NCBI GenBank assembly: GCA_024509875.1
Contig: JAMPIV010016238.1
Coordinates: forward strand, 62,001-126,000
Origin: Oreohelix idahoensis
Taxonomy: Eukaryota; Mollusca; Gastropoda; Stylommatophora; Oreohelicidae
Direction of reading: 5' to 3'
Length of the DNA stretch: 64,000 nt
Below, in pieces: positions 49,638 through 61,227 of the stretch. The position numbers and the translations under genes are program-made. Each line of letters opens with the position of its first letter. The first letter of the stretch is position 1. Below the pieces are notes generated by a model that was not told the origin of the DNA, made no database searches, and saw nothing but the letters and a program-made list of their open reading frames with translations.

Positions 49638-51344
49638 CAAGATTATTTATAAAGAGATTGGTTTCATATAAAAACATTAACTCCACTATTATATCAACAT
49701 TTCTGTCGGTCTTATTATCTTTCCGAGCTTTTGTCAATTCTATCAATATGCATGTAGATATGTCTGCCATAAATATGTTTACATGCATACCGATAGTCTT
49801 TTTTATATATGTCTGTCACCATGGTTCTCAATCTTTCTACCTATTTCTCGTGTAGATTTGATTGTGATGATGATAGGAAGCTCGGTATAGAGCGATGCAA
49901 CATGGGGCAATATGTTCATCAGAAGTGTTCACGCCGTCGGACATGTGTTTCGGCCCTTTATCTTCTTTACACTCTGGATATGGGGCGGGGGGGGGGGGGG
50001 GGGGGGGGGGGGGGGAGGCTCACTTGGGTCATGACTTCAAAGTGTTCACCTCTTGTTTTCTTGCCTGCGCTGTGAATGGTATCCACTATACCTTACTTCC
50101 AACGTTTAACTTTACTCCTGGTTTTATCCATGCTGACAGCTGGATCAATTGTTAAAGTTACCATTATGCTGTACATAAATCAATGTCCTAAGTTCCCTAA
50201 CCCGGTGCGGTTGCTCCACAGCCAACACGATATTCTTGTCGCAGATTTCCCGAGCGTCTTAAGTGCTCTTGTTTTTTACTGTCCTTTCACACCCAACAGT
50301 TTCAGTAGATCATAATTTGAGGAAGCCATTAGACCTCTTGCACCTACCTCCGCAGCTATGACTTTTGCTGAGTACCCTTCATGTCTCAAGTCTGTGATCA
50401 GATCATTGTACATGGACGATTTGAACGAGTGTTGTTCGTCTAATCTGGATTCAAGTGGCACGATCCGCTCAATCCTTATAATCTAATGCGACAATGAGGA
50501 GTACTATGTCTGGTCGTCTTCAAGATCTAATGATTTCTCGGTAAGTCCCTCGTCCAGATAGATCTACAGCCATCTCCCAGTTACTTGCACAGTTAAGAAT
50601 AGATGATTAACTTATATTTGGCTTGGGATGTGTAGATTTTATTGTGCAGATTAATTTGACCTGATTCTAAAGAGGGAAATAACTGATGCTTTTTACTAAG
50701 CATTTCCTAAATTAAATCACAGAGCTGTTGTTTATGAGGTTCGCTGGTTAGACACCTTCTAACATTAGTTCTACATAAACAACTTCTGCTAGAACATATC
50801 AAATGATTCTGCGCAGGTCTATTGCAAGGGGATCAACTACAACACTGGCCAACGATCCTTAAACGGTAAACAGATACATTAAATCAAGAAAATAGTGGTA
50901 AAAATGTATCATATCATAAACTTGCTTTCTTTGTATCACCAACATTATCATCACGTTAGGAGAGGATTTGCTCAAGCAATAATGCATTTCATTAAAATTA
51001 TACTACTGTATTATATCAATTGTTTAACTGACAGCCTATTCAACAAGTTAAAGATAGGAACCACCGATGAGTGGCACCGAAAAATTAAAGTTGAACAACT
51101 ACTTCAAAGATGCCCAAAGTATGAGGGGCAGAGAAAGTACGTATGGCCGTCAAAGTGCCATTCCTGGAAAAAAAAACTCTAAGGAGAAACAAATAGCCTC
51201 ACGCTTGCCACTGCTTTCTTTGAAAATATTAAATTAGACATCTGAGAGTTTACGAAGAAGAAAAAGATAATTTACGTTTCTGATCGTGTTGTTAGGATGT
51301 CCCGTATTGTCAGACTGACCCGTCTTTTGTCTCTCTGATGACGA
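49638..51344. other. 5' flank of LRR gene 2; paralogous to part of 21.0-24.8 kb
   Basis: No gene recognised. It contains a run of 29 G at 49987-50015. About 50720-50970 and 51270-51344 match about 24460-24800 upstream of LRR gene 1, establishing the segmental duplication. Confidence 0.55.
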
Positions 51345-51806
51345 CAGGGCTGGATTAAGGCCAGCTGATGCCCCAAGCACAGCCCGCCAATGGTGCCCGC
51401 CCCCCTCCCCTCGGCGCTTCCAGTGCTTAACTGACAAGACATTAAGACTCAATAAATGCTGAAGAGACCGAAAATTCAAATTTCTTCCTGGCCAGACTCC
51501 ACTGAAATTCATGCAGAGAAACGTTGGTAAGACAGGCAAACATACTGAACTTTAGGTCTATGTCTGACAATTTCAGTCACTTACCATGCCAAAGAAAACG
51601 GTTTTTTTTTTTTTTTTAAACAATTCAGATTAAAGTCGAACACGGCTGATATTGAAAATTACAAAAAATTCGACTAAAGACGACTGTGGCAGTGAAAGGG
51701 TTGAGAGTTAAGGGCATAATAGGTAGAAAGAAAATTATGTGGTGCCCCCCCTTCCCTTGGTGCCCTAAGCACTTGCTTATTTTGCTTAATGGTTAATCCA
51801 GCCCTG
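51345..51806. mobile_element. Nonautonomous hAT-type MITE, 462 bp
   Basis: Perfect 14-bp terminal inverted repeats, CAGGGCTGGATTAA and TTAATCCAGCCCTG, have the CAGGG/CCCTG ends typical of hAT transposons. They are flanked by an 8-bp target duplication with one mismatch: GATGACGA (51337-51344) and GATAACGA (51807-51814). The interior is noncoding, with GGTGCCC-rich subterminal sequences and a T run near 51603. The paralogous segment at 24.79 kb has an uninterrupted TCTCTGATGACGATTGTC, the unoccupied site. Confidence 0.88.
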
Positions 51807-52069
51807 GATAACGATACACTGTTTCTTTAAATTTATTATCCGACATCCGTAATTTGCAAAATCCCACAAAATACCTAACGATTTCGGAATGTTCCTTTTG
51901 TTTCTATTCATCTTTGGAGCCTTGAAGCGAAGCGATAAGCTAAAGTTACTTGAGCTGATGTGAGCCCGTGCTGTTGTAGGATGGACTCTTTCATTGCTCT
52001 CATGGCTGGTGCTTGTCTATTAATGCGTATGGCACAGACGACACGCGGCTGTAACTGAGACAAGTGCCA

Positions 52070-52335
52070 GTGGAAAAGAGTTGAGAAGAAGACGCTGGAG
52101 AAGGATGGGACACACACTAAGGAAACCTGATAATAACATTACCAGGCAGTCCTTGCTCTACAATCCCGAGTAGATTGTCTTCTTTACCAAAATTAATGAA
52201 TCGCATCTTACATATTCAGCCGTGTGGTACCGGGGCTCAACAGAGCAACAAAAAATAGTAACACTGTGGCAATGTTTGATGAAGGCCTATGCTCCGTGCG
52301 GAGCTAGAGGGTATCAAATGAATAAATGTTACAAG
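52070..52335 (+). mobile_element. LINE 3' end fragment (third family)
   Basis: The plus-strand translation gives RRRRWRRMGHTLRKPDNNITRQSLL and then a stop. Downstream in a shifted frame comes a DEGLCSVRS-like C-terminus typical of LINE proteins ending GLCSTxxxxR. It is short and broken. It lies in the segmentally duplicated flank of LRR gene 2 but is absent from the gene 1 flank. Confidence 0.6.
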
Positions 52336-52609
52336 TCTTTATCATTTTAGTTTCACTACTTTTGGAACATGGGACAACACATCCTGCAGCTGGTACCTTT
52401 ACAGTAATACTGCACCTCAAGCAAACATGTCCTCTTGTAGCAGCAGTTTATGTTGTAATATTGTGTGTGTAACGAGGTTTCCAGAATCACACACAGTTTT
52501 ATATGAGTCGCCTAGCACGCCTTTTGGAGCATGGACAAGCTACACTTCATCCCCTTACAGTAAGACTGCACCCCAAGTATGCTAGTGGCAGTGGTTTCTG
52601 TAACAACGT

Positions 52610-52895
52610 TTTACCTGATGAAGTATTCAGTATTATGCACATATTCTACAGGCTTAAAATCCAGTATTATGCACATATTCTACAGGCTTAAAATCCAGTA
52701 TTATGCACATATTCTACAGGCTTAAAATCCAGTATTATGCACATATTCTACAAGCTTAAAATCCAGTATTATGCACATATTCTGCAGACTTACAATCCAG
52801 TATTATGCACATATTCTGCAGACTTACAATCCAGTATTAGGAACATATTCTACAGACTTACAATCCAGTATTAGGAACATATTCTACAGACTTAA
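52610..52895. repeat. 34-bp minisatellite, about eight copies
   Basis: Tandem units of CAGTATTATGCACATATTCT plus ACAGGCTTAAAATC with progressive substitutions towards the right (GCAGACTTACAATC, TTAGGAACAT). Noncoding. Confidence 0.95.
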
Positions 52896-54212
52896 AACTT
52901 ATTTATTTCTATGATTTCCATTACGTATTATTTTCTGTCCTTACTTTCATATTCTTAAAGTTTTAACTTACACATTTCATGTAGGCTTCTCGATATGTCT
53001 TGACTGTCCCGGAAAATACGTTCTATCTATAACGTTAGATTGTTTTCATTGCAGTTGTGAAACTTTATTAACATACATTATCTGATATGTTAGCCTTGGT
53101 TGTTCCAGATTATTGCTGGATAAAAATTGTTCATTACGCTTGGCGATACAGTAATTACACCTTGTGATAAGGGAATATGTAACCGGCTCATTTGTTTCAA
53201 ATCTTGAAGCACAGTCGTAACATGGGTTTGGTTTGGTTTTGGTCTTAAGGACTATCTTCATTGTACAAGGACAACTCGTATCAGTGCTCCGATCTCTTCC
53301 CTTAGATCACACAATGAGAATCTCAGCACAGTGCACGAACTCCGTAGCACCGGCAAGAATCCCAGTGTGTTTATATAGGAATCATACATTCTATAAATAT
53401 TTTTGTGGTGGGTAGGTTTCTATTTTTTTAAATTTTGCCAGGGAAGTGGCCTTATAGCCTACTCCTTACGATTTTCAACGGCCGTGGAATTTTTGACGTG
53501 CGCAACTTGCACACGGGGCCTCCAATTTTTTCGCCCTTATCCAAGAAGACTAGTAATCCGATCTCACTACACAGGAGACCAGGGGTGTGGGGGAGTATGG
53601 CATCATTATGACGACTGGTTCTGAAAAATAATTTTCATAAATTATATTCCTTCAACTGGGAATCGAACCCGTGACACGGATGGTAGCTGCAAACAAAAAT
53701 CTGTCATGTGTGATAAAAGTAATTTATGGAAATGCATGTTTGTACCTTATAATGAATATTGAGAGCAGATGAGGTACCGTTGCACGCTGGCACAAAATAA
53801 GTTATTACGATAAAGATGCTTATACGGGCGATGTGGAAGCCAATCTTCTTCAAGTACCACGCCTGATGACGTAGTTTATCATGTCTCTCCACAGCCTCCT
53901 GTCTCCAGGTCTGTTTATAAATTCTGGTGTTCACGTCTTTTCCATGCCACGATGCTAAACGTCTGGCATGTTCTCTCTTTATTGTCCCGTATCTCTTCTT
54001 TCCTTCAATCTTTCCTGTTGCCACTATATATCACATCTTTATTCTTTTCAAACAAAATATCTAAAGAATATAGAATGCTTCCTTTTAATGTTATTAATCA
54101 GCTTTGTGCTACGGCTTCTTTCCAGTTATTTTCATCATTTTTTTTTTAGTTGTTCACGGTATTTTTAACATTCTTCTTTTAAACACTAGCACTGTGACCT
54201 CTGAGGTAACGA

Positions 54213-54214
<2 letters not shown>
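52896..54214. other. Noncoding stretch; end of the segmental duplication
   Basis: 52890-53225 is homologous to 25760-26135. After that no similarity to the first copy is seen. A B-box-like GGGTTCGATTCCCAG on the minus strand at about 53653-53668 suggests a SINE tail, but no A box is evident. No gene recognised. Confidence 0.5.

Positions 54215-54309
<95 letters not shown>
54215..54309. repeat. (TA)n dinucleotide array
   Basis: Alternating AT preceded by CCTCTGAGGTAACG, the same motif (inverted) that borders the (TA)n array at 44428-44680. Confidence 0.96.
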
Positions 54310-54310
<1 letters not shown>

Positions 54311-54324
54311 TGGATTTTTTTTTT

Positions 54325-54640
54325 ATAGATTCCGTTTAGTCCACCTCTGGATTATTCTCTGATAGATTCCGTTTAGTCCACCTCTAGATTGTTCTCTGAT
54401 AGATTCCGTTTAGTCCACTTCTAGAATGTTCTCTGATAGATTCCGTTTAGTCCACCTCTAGATTGTGCTCTGATAGATTCCGTTTAGTCCACCTCTAGAT
54501 TGTTCTTTGATATATTCCGTTTAGTCCTCCTCTGGATTGTTCTCTGATATATTCCGTTTAGTCCACCTCTGCAATATGCTCTGATAGATTCCATTTAGTC
54601 CACCTCTGGATTATTCTCTGATAGATTCCGTTTAGTCCAC
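54325..54640. repeat. 37-bp minisatellite, left part
   Basis: Units of GATTCCGTTTAGTCCACCTC plus TAGATTGTTCTCTGATA repeat about 8.5 times, with a few substitutions per unit. The array is interrupted at TCCAC by element C and resumes at 63626. Confidence 0.95.
54636..54640. repeat. Element C target-site duplication, left copy
   Basis: TCCAC just before the LTR start TGTCGTGAG; the matching TCCAC is at 63626-63630. Because TCCAC belongs to the minisatellite unit, the phase of the interrupted repeat confirms the duplication. Confidence 0.9.
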
Positions 54641-57048
54641 TGTCGTGAGAAATTCTAATCCACATATATAAATTAAAACGTAAATGTAAAGCCTAACAAA
54701 TAAATTTAATAAAAGGAAAGAAGAATGGTAAAGAACAGTGCTGTCACAATGACTGTACTCGAAATCCCCCTTGTTTTCTCCTTCGTCTGCAAATTGCAAC
54801 GTTTCACGTTGATAGTAAAAGCCTACTGCTTCAATACCCGCTTTCTACGATAAAACGTGTACTGCCTTTCTAAGAAAAACCTTGAGATACGCAGCTGACC
54901 TAGATTTAAAATTCCATTCATGTCATTTTATACACTACGTTACCAAAAACGAACAGACAGATGGACTAAGGATAGAAAGAAAGGGAGGGGCTGAAAGCAG
55001 TAACGCAGGCAATACTACCACAGTCTCGCGATACACAATTACTACCATCACGCGTGTAAGGCCACAAGCACTAGCTTTTTTCAAATCGACAGTGATAAAA
55101 AACACTACACACACGAGAGTTAGTTTTTAAAAACTCACAAAACGCTTATTAGGAAACATGACATTATACTGGTTTACGTTTGAAAACATTTTTTTTTAAA
55201 ACTACCCAGACACCACATCGTATTCGAAGTAAACAGGAGGTAGAAGAAAATGCATATTTTGAACGCAGCCACTTAGCTCCTTTAAATTTGTATATTTGGG
55301 TTCCTTAGGACTTGCTGACAAAGAATATGTTAAACGTTACGCAAATAGTCTAGGAATTACCAAATTATAGCCAAAATAAAATAGTGAGGGATGTCAGACA
55401 ACACCAAAATCAGAATCGCTCAGTGGCAGATTTTCACACCACCGTTGTACGGGAAATGGGTCTCCATGTTAAATCCGATTTGATTGGCGGAAAGTAAATG
55501 TAAGGCTGAACACGATTAGTCGGGCTATAAATACTATCTTTTGTTGTCAGGGGAAACGGGAGTAGGAGTACTTTTTTTCAAACGATTGGGTAAACATGGC
55601 ACGATTGGTTAGACCCGCGAATATAGTCAATCAGAGGCGTCAGGTCACCACCACATGTTCAAATAAACTTACTAAAGAACCAGTGCGTTGAGCGCCAGTG
55701 CATATTTTTCTAAATAAAAGCCTGGGACATCGGCAGATCGAAATTGTGCTATATTCATTGCCATTCAACGTAACTGTGTATTATTCCATGAATTGTGGTA
55801 AGCTTGAACTATTTGATATCTTTTAATGAAAATTGAATGTAAATTGATAATTTATGTCTGTATATATGTGTGGTTCAGTAGCGAACATGAGGTAAAGCCT
55901 ATATAGTGCTCCGACCTGAACAGAAGGTGTCGGAGGAAAGTAAAACTACATGGAATTGCCAAACAGTACACTGACACCTATCTTATCGACTAGAAAGAAA
56001 TAATGCTGGAATTGCAGAGGCGTAGTAACCATTAGGGAGGAATATACTGGTGTAAATTATTTCAGATGAAGCTGACAGTTGGCCTACCGCTCTGAACTCA
56101 GTGTTTGTTATGTAATGTGTTCAGTCTGTAAATAGATTATAAATTAGTTGTGAAGTAGGAGGTACAACCTTCTTGTTTCAGGGACCGTGGTCCAAAAGTT
56201 ATTGAGCAGCACCTGGTCGGAGCTTTGCTGAACCTAGAGGCTGACAGCATACTCCTGGGTCCAGATAGTGACCAGTGAGGTGTCTCCAGAACACAGGGAG
56301 GCTATCGAGCAGAGGAGTCCTTTCCTGCCGCCATCACGAAAGATAAGCCTATGTGGCCAGTGGAGCTCAACATTATGCCCACCCCTCAAAATCTGACTTT
56401 ATAATAAACCAGAGGGAAAATACAGTGTTTAAATTGATAGGGACTGTGAACTTTTCCCCATACTACTTACAAGATAAACAAACACTTGAAGTCATGATGA
56501 CAAATAACAACATAGCTTGAAAAAAACAAAACCAGTATTACCTCATATTTCTACTACACAACTGACACACATAGGATAATATTAATAAAATATGTCACTA
56601 CAAGGGTCATATTGATAAATTCTGTACATATAAATTGTAATTACAATTGATTGTGATTCCTGGTTCACTTTGTATTTGAATCAGGACACATATATTAGTA
56701 AAAGTATTAATACATATTGATATTTGAAAATTTACCAGTGACTCATTTAAGATAGTCTTATAGAATGTTACATGTGTGTGAGTGTCACAGTGTTGTCAAG
56801 TGTGGTGGAATAAATTAAATTGTTTATCTGTCTGTTGTTGTTGTGACTTACACTTCATCATATACATACCCTAGACATTTAACGTAGTCATCACAATATT
56901 CCAGAATAATTCTGACTGAGGCATAATGTGGTAGCAAGTAAGGTTATCTGTAAAACACTACACCTATTAGATACAGATACCTTCACAGCTGATCTCAGTC
57001 AGTACACTAAGTCCCCTATAAAAATTTGTAACATCCCACTTTACCACA
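54641..57048 (+). repeat. Element C 5' LTR
   Basis: Begins TGTCGTGAGAAA and ends TTTACCACA. A good TATA box (TATAAATA, 55526-55533) with AATAAA signals about 130-185 bp downstream gives a plausible U3/R arrangement. Small open frames inside are present in both LTRs and are not called. Confidence 0.94.
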
Positions 57049-57054
57049 TATATT

Positions 57055-57072
57055 TGGGTCTCGCTCCAGGGA
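57055..57072 (+). promoter_or_regulatory. Element C candidate tRNA primer-binding site
   Basis: TGGGTCTCGCTCCAGGGA lies six bases after the LTR end. It begins TGG, and its complement can be read as a tRNA 3' end with a T-arm-like segment. The isoacceptor was not identified. Confidence 0.5.
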
Positions 57073-57221
57073 TATTGAACTTTCTCCTGTTATAGATATT
57101 GGGAATAATAAGAATTAAAAGGTATCCTTGGGTGGAAATAAATAAGGTTGAGCTCTCAGTGCCTGTAGTGTCATTAGATAATTATTGAAAGATTGAATTG
57201 TTTACAATTGCATGTTAGACA

Positions 57222-58005
57222 ATGGCCGACCTGGCAAAATTTCGATCTGCTGCTGTACAGACTGCGAAAGAGTTAGGAATGGACGGGCAAATTATGATTG
57301 CTTATGTCACTGCTGAATGTGACAAATATATTGAACGGGAAGAAAGAAGATTAGAAAAAGAGGCCGAAAGAAAGTTAGAGCCTGAGACTAAGAGGTTGCA
57401 GATTGAGGCTGAGGCTAAGAGGTTGCAGATTGAGGCTGACAAAGAGGCTAAAGCATTGGAGGCAGAAAGAGAAGAGAAGAAATTAGCTGCAGAAAGAGAA
57501 GACAAAAGATTGGCTTCAGAAAGGGAAGACAAGCGATTAGCTGCAGAAAGGGAAGCAGAAGATAAGAGATTACAAAGGGAACATGAGTTACGACTAAGGG
57601 AGTTTGAGTTTCAAGGCCATGCTCCTGAAAATGGTGCCAGTCCCTTTACCTCTGATGCCACTGCTAGTCAGGAACCTCAACCTCAGCTATGAATTTTCAT
57701 TTAGATCATTTTGTTGAGAAAGACGATGATATTGAGAGCTATCTAAATAGATATGAACTATTAGCTACCACATATGGGTTAGAGAGAGAAAGGTGGAGCT
57801 TAAAGTTATCTCAAGGGCTTCGTGGTGCAGCTTATGAAGTTTTTGCCAAAATGAGCAGAGGTGATCAGGAAAATTATGACATGCTAAAGCAGGCTCTTTT
57901 GTTAAGATATGAAAAGAACGCAGAATTTATAGGAAAAAATTTAGGAATGCTAAACTACTGTCAGGTGAAACCTATCACCAGTTCTCTGCACGGTTAGAGA
58001 CGTAC
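57222..58005 (+). pseudogene. gag: Element C gag, N-terminal and capsid part, two frameshifts
   Basis: The ATG at 57222 (MADLAKFRSA) starts a 156-codon frame dominated by a coiled coil of tandem AEREDKRL/RLQIEAE units. The frame ends at the ATGA at 57689-57692. A second frame (57689-57997) continues the capsid homology to element A (IESYLNRYELLATTYGLERERWSLKLS). It breaks again near 57930 in AGGAAAAAATTT. Both breaks are single-base shifts relative to element A. Particle assembly is the expected role. Confidence 0.8.
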
Positions 58006-59265
58006 TTGGAGAAATGGACTTCTCTGGGGAAAACCCAAGATCTTAAGGAAATGGTCCTTATAGAAAAATTAAGAGAGTCCATGGCTCCAGACCTGAGAAA
58101 GTTTCTCATGGAACAAGGTGCAGAGAGGCTGGGTGAGTTGCTAAATGTTGCTGAAAGGTATCAAGCGGCTCAGGCAGAGGTATCAGGTAACAAAAAGAAA
58201 CAGGTAGAAAATTTTGGGGCACCACAGAACTTTAATAAATTTGATCCTAGAGATCAAAACAAAGGTAAGCACCAATTTGATAGGCCACGGTATGACAATA
58301 AAAATAAAACCCCACAATTCGATGAAAGGAAATATGATGAAAGAAAATCTTTCAACCAAGGGAAAAGGTGGTGTAAAAATTGTAAGATGAACAATCATGA
58401 CACTGACCGTTGCAGAAGGAACCCTATAGTTATGGCCACCCTTCAGGTCAGGTCGACCTCAAGACAGGAGGAGGATATTATGTTAGATACCACTCCAGAA
58501 GAGATGAGGAAGGCACAGGCTGGGGATAAGACCCTCAAGCCTTGTTTCAGGAAATTGTCAACTTGTCATACAACTCCAGGCAAGAGAGATTTTTACATGA
58601 AAAACAAGTTGATTTATAGGAAGGCCGGAACTAGATCCCATGGTCACGGACAGCTGGTACTTCCTAAAAGATATAGGGCAGACTTAATAAGGAGCCTACA
58701 TGTGAAACCAGATGGGGACCATGAAAAAATAGGTACCATCATCCAAAAGGTGGCTCACAATTATTATTGGCCCAAGGCAAGATGGGACATTGAGAATTTT
58801 GTAGAAAGGTGTAGCATAGCACATGAGGGAACACCCACAAGTGGGAACATTGATCAGGACCTGGACACGCCATGGGGCAACCGTAGGCCTGACAATAGAA
58901 GGAAAAATAAATTTGATAAAGTGGACCAAAGGGAATGGGAAGCCCCTTTTCACGGACAAGCTTCAATTAACTGTTTTACAATGGCCACTATGCAGAGAGT
59001 GCAAAAATATGTCTTACCCCAAGATAAGCCGGAAATCCCTCAATCGGACTTAAACAAACTGGAGGAAGAGGATGTAGAGAGGAAATCTCTCATCAAGAAT
59101 TTTAAGTGGGGAGACAGCCCCAAGAAAAGAATTGGTAGCGGTCGTTTTGTGACTGATAATTCTGGGAAGAAAAATCATCACTATAGCGCTTCCAGTGGAA
59201 GAGACCATACCGGTGCATGGACAAATAGGTCCACACAATTAAAGGTCCATATGAAGCGATGTTAA
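58006..59265 (+). pseudogene. Element C gag nucleocapsid fused to degraded integrase region
   Basis: A 419-codon frame. Residues 1-60 complete the capsid (LRKFLMEQGAERLGELLNVAERY). A CCHC zinc knuckle lies at 123-136 (C123, C126, H131, C136, spacing CX2CX4HX4C). Immediately after come PIVMA and a linker matching the start of element A pol (KPCFRKL against APCFKKL), so the roughly 120-residue protease is missing. An integrase zinc-domain remnant has both His and YYWP but only one Cys of CxxC. The following region has none of the DDE motifs (no VDLIGP, DNGSQ or GLVERF). Confidence 0.82.
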
Positions 59266-59432
59266 GAACGTGGACTGATGAAAAAGCAGAGGAAAATATT
59301 ACATCCTCATACCAATATGTGAATGAGCTGACCACTCGTTTAAAAACTGGCTGGAAACTTGCCAATGAAAATTTGAATTAAGCCAGGAAGAAACATGCTG
59401 CCTATTATAACAGGAAAGCTAAAGACAGAGAT
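59266..59432 (+). pseudogene. Element C integrase C-terminal linker, broken
   Basis: In the pol frame this reads AMLRTWTDEKAEENITSSYQ and on to LANENLN, then a TAA near 59379, then ARKKHAAYYNRKAKDRDL. It matches residues 311-380 of element A pol. A stop therefore separates it from the long RT frame that follows. Confidence 0.75.
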
Positions 59433-61157
59433 TTGGCTGTGGGAAAGAAGGTACTGCTTCTTCTCCCCGGTAGTCAGAATAAGTTACAAATTGGATGGCA
59501 AGGGCCATATACAGTTCTAGAGAAGGTGTCTAGAACCAATTATAAGATAGATAAGAAGGGGAAAGAAAAAATCTATCATGTGAATCTCCTGAAGAAATAT
59601 TTGGAAAGAGAACATCAGGAAGAGACACACTTGTTGACCTTGTCCATTGCCATGGAGATGAAAAAGGAACCACTTTCATCATTTGAATATCCATTACACC
59701 CCTGTGAGACAGCGGCACAGGTGAAAATCAGTACACAGTTAACGAAAACTCAGAAAGAGAGAGTGCAACAGGTTCTAGATACTCATACAGAGGTGTTAAC
59801 AGACCGACCTGGGCATACAAGTTTATTGGAATATGATATGAAACTGACAGACCCCACACCTGTCTGTATGAAACCATATTCGATTCCTTTTGCTAAGGAG
59901 AAAGCTTTGAAGGAAGAGATAGACTATTTGTTGAAGGAAGGAATTATTTCACACAGTGAATCTTCATATAGTTCCGGTGTTGTACTCTTAAGGAAACCCT
60001 CGGGAGAACATAGACTCTGTATAGATTACAGGAGACTGAATGCTATTACAGAAGGACAGGTGGATCCATTGCCGGATACAAATCAGTTGTTTGCCAGACT
60101 AAATAAAGCTAAATATTTCTCAAAAGTGGATCTGAGTAAAGGATACTATCAGATTCCAGTAAAGCCTGAGGTTAGACCATACCTAGCTTTTAGTACCTCA
60201 GAAGGACACTATGAGTTTAATAGATTGCCATTTGGATTGAAGAATGCGCCTAGTGTCTTCTCTAGAATGATGAGAAAATTATTGGACCCTCTGAATAATT
60301 CATGTATCACAAATTTCATGGATGATATCCTTATAGCAACAGAAACATTTGAGGAACACATTGACTCTCTGAACATGCTGTTTAATCGACTTAGAGAAGC
60401 GAATTTAACAGCCCGACCAACCAAATGTTGCGTTGGATGTAAAGAATTAGAATTCTTGGGACACACAGTTTATCAGGGAAACATGACCCCTGACCCAAAG
60501 AATTTAGAGAAACTAAAGAAAGCCCCGAGACCACAAACCAAGAAAGACGTGAGATCCTTTGTCTCATTATGTAGTTTCTACCAAAAGTTTATCAAAAACT
60601 TTAATTCCATATGTGCACCGTTAACTGATTTGACACGTAAAGGACATCCAGATCGAATTACATGGACACCACAATGTGAAATGGCTTACCAAGAATTGAA
60701 GGAAAAGCTCACAAGTAAACCTATTTTGAAATTACCTGACTTAAGTCAAGAATTCATAGTAAGGACGGATGCCAGTAATATTGTGTTAGGTGCGACTCTG
60801 CTACAGAAATCAGATGCATTGGATGGGGAATTAAGCCCAGTGGCATATGCTAGCAGAAAGTTGAATAAAGCTGAAACCAATTACTCAACTAGCGAAAAAG
60901 AATGTCTTGCAGTAATATCGGCGATAAAGAAATTCAATATTTATCTGTATGGGAAGGCATTTAAGTTGCAAACGGATCACAAACCTTTGTCGTTTCTAGC
61001 ACAGGCTAGACATGAGAATTCTAGATTACTCCGTTGGTCATTATTGATGCAGCCATTTGAGTTTAGCATAGAGTATATAAGTGGAAAAACAAATATGGGA
61101 GCGGATTTTTTATGCCGCCATCCGTGTGATGAGAATCACCCTAAACCCCAGGAATAA
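59433..61157 (+). CDS. pol: Element C pol: integrase GPY motif, RT and RNase H
   Basis: A 574-codon open frame. The GPY motif lies at 24-26 (GWQGPYTVLEK). RT has VDLSKGYYQ (D233), LPFGLKNAP and the catalytic FMDD at 295-298. The connection carries KKDVRSFVSLCSFYQKFIKNF. RNase H has D446, E490, D515 and D558 (NMGADFLCR). All RT and RNase H catalytic residues are retained, with about 60 percent similarity by eye to element A. The first ATG is internal to the ancestral polyprotein, so independent translation from it is uncertain. Confidence 0.9.
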   Translation: MAVGKKVLLLLPGSQNKLQIGWQGPYTVLEKVSRTNYKIDKKGKEKIYHVNLLKKYLEREHQEETHLLTLSIAMEMKKEPLSSFEYPLHPCETAAQVKISTQLTKTQKERVQQVLDTHTEVLTDRPGHTSLLEYDMKLTDPTPVCMKPYSIPFAKEKALKEEIDYLLKEGIISHSESSYSSGVVLLRKPSGEHRLCIDYRRLNAITEGQVDPLPDTNQLFARLNKAKYFSKVDLSKGYYQIPVKPEVRPYLAFSTSEGHYEFNRLPFGLKNAPSVFSRMMRKLLDPLNNSCITNFMDDILIATETFEEHIDSLNMLFNRLREANLTARPTKCCVGCKELEFLGHTVYQGNMTPDPKNLEKLKKAPRPQTKKDVRSFVSLCSFYQKFIKNFNSICAPLTDLTRKGHPDRITWTPQCEMAYQELKEKLTSKPILKLPDLSQEFIVRTDASNIVLGATLLQKSDALDGELSPVAYASRKLNKAETNYSTSEKECLAVISAIKKFNIYLYGKAFKLQTDHKPLSFLAQARHENSRLLRWSLLMQPFEFSIEYISGKTNMGADFLCRHPCDENHPKPQE

Positions 61158-61213
61158 TAAGAAATTTATATATGTGTATATAGAATTATAGACTGACATA
61201 TAACGTCTGTTTT
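61158..61213 (+). other. Element C short 3' UTR
   Basis: About 55 bp between the pol stop and the PPT; AT-rich. Confidence 0.6.
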
Positions 61214-61227
61214 AAGTGGGGAGGATT
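61214..61227 (+). promoter_or_regulatory. Element C polypurine tract
   Basis: AAGTGGGGAGGATT abuts the 3' LTR start at 61228; near-identical to the element A PPT. Confidence 0.8.

Noticed and set aside
53640..53700. tRNA gene on the minus strand
   Set aside because: A B-box-like GGGTTCGATTCCCAG is present, but the T stem pairs poorly and no A box or cloverleaf is seen; at most a SINE tail.
54882..55130. 82-codon frame repeated at 61469-61711
   Set aside because: Inside the element C LTRs, with different C-termini between copies; no recognisable domain.
57686..57695. ATGA stop-start coupling between two element C gag frames as a deliberate reinitiation site
   Set aside because: The element A gag is continuous across the same point, so a one-base indel in element C is the simpler explanation.
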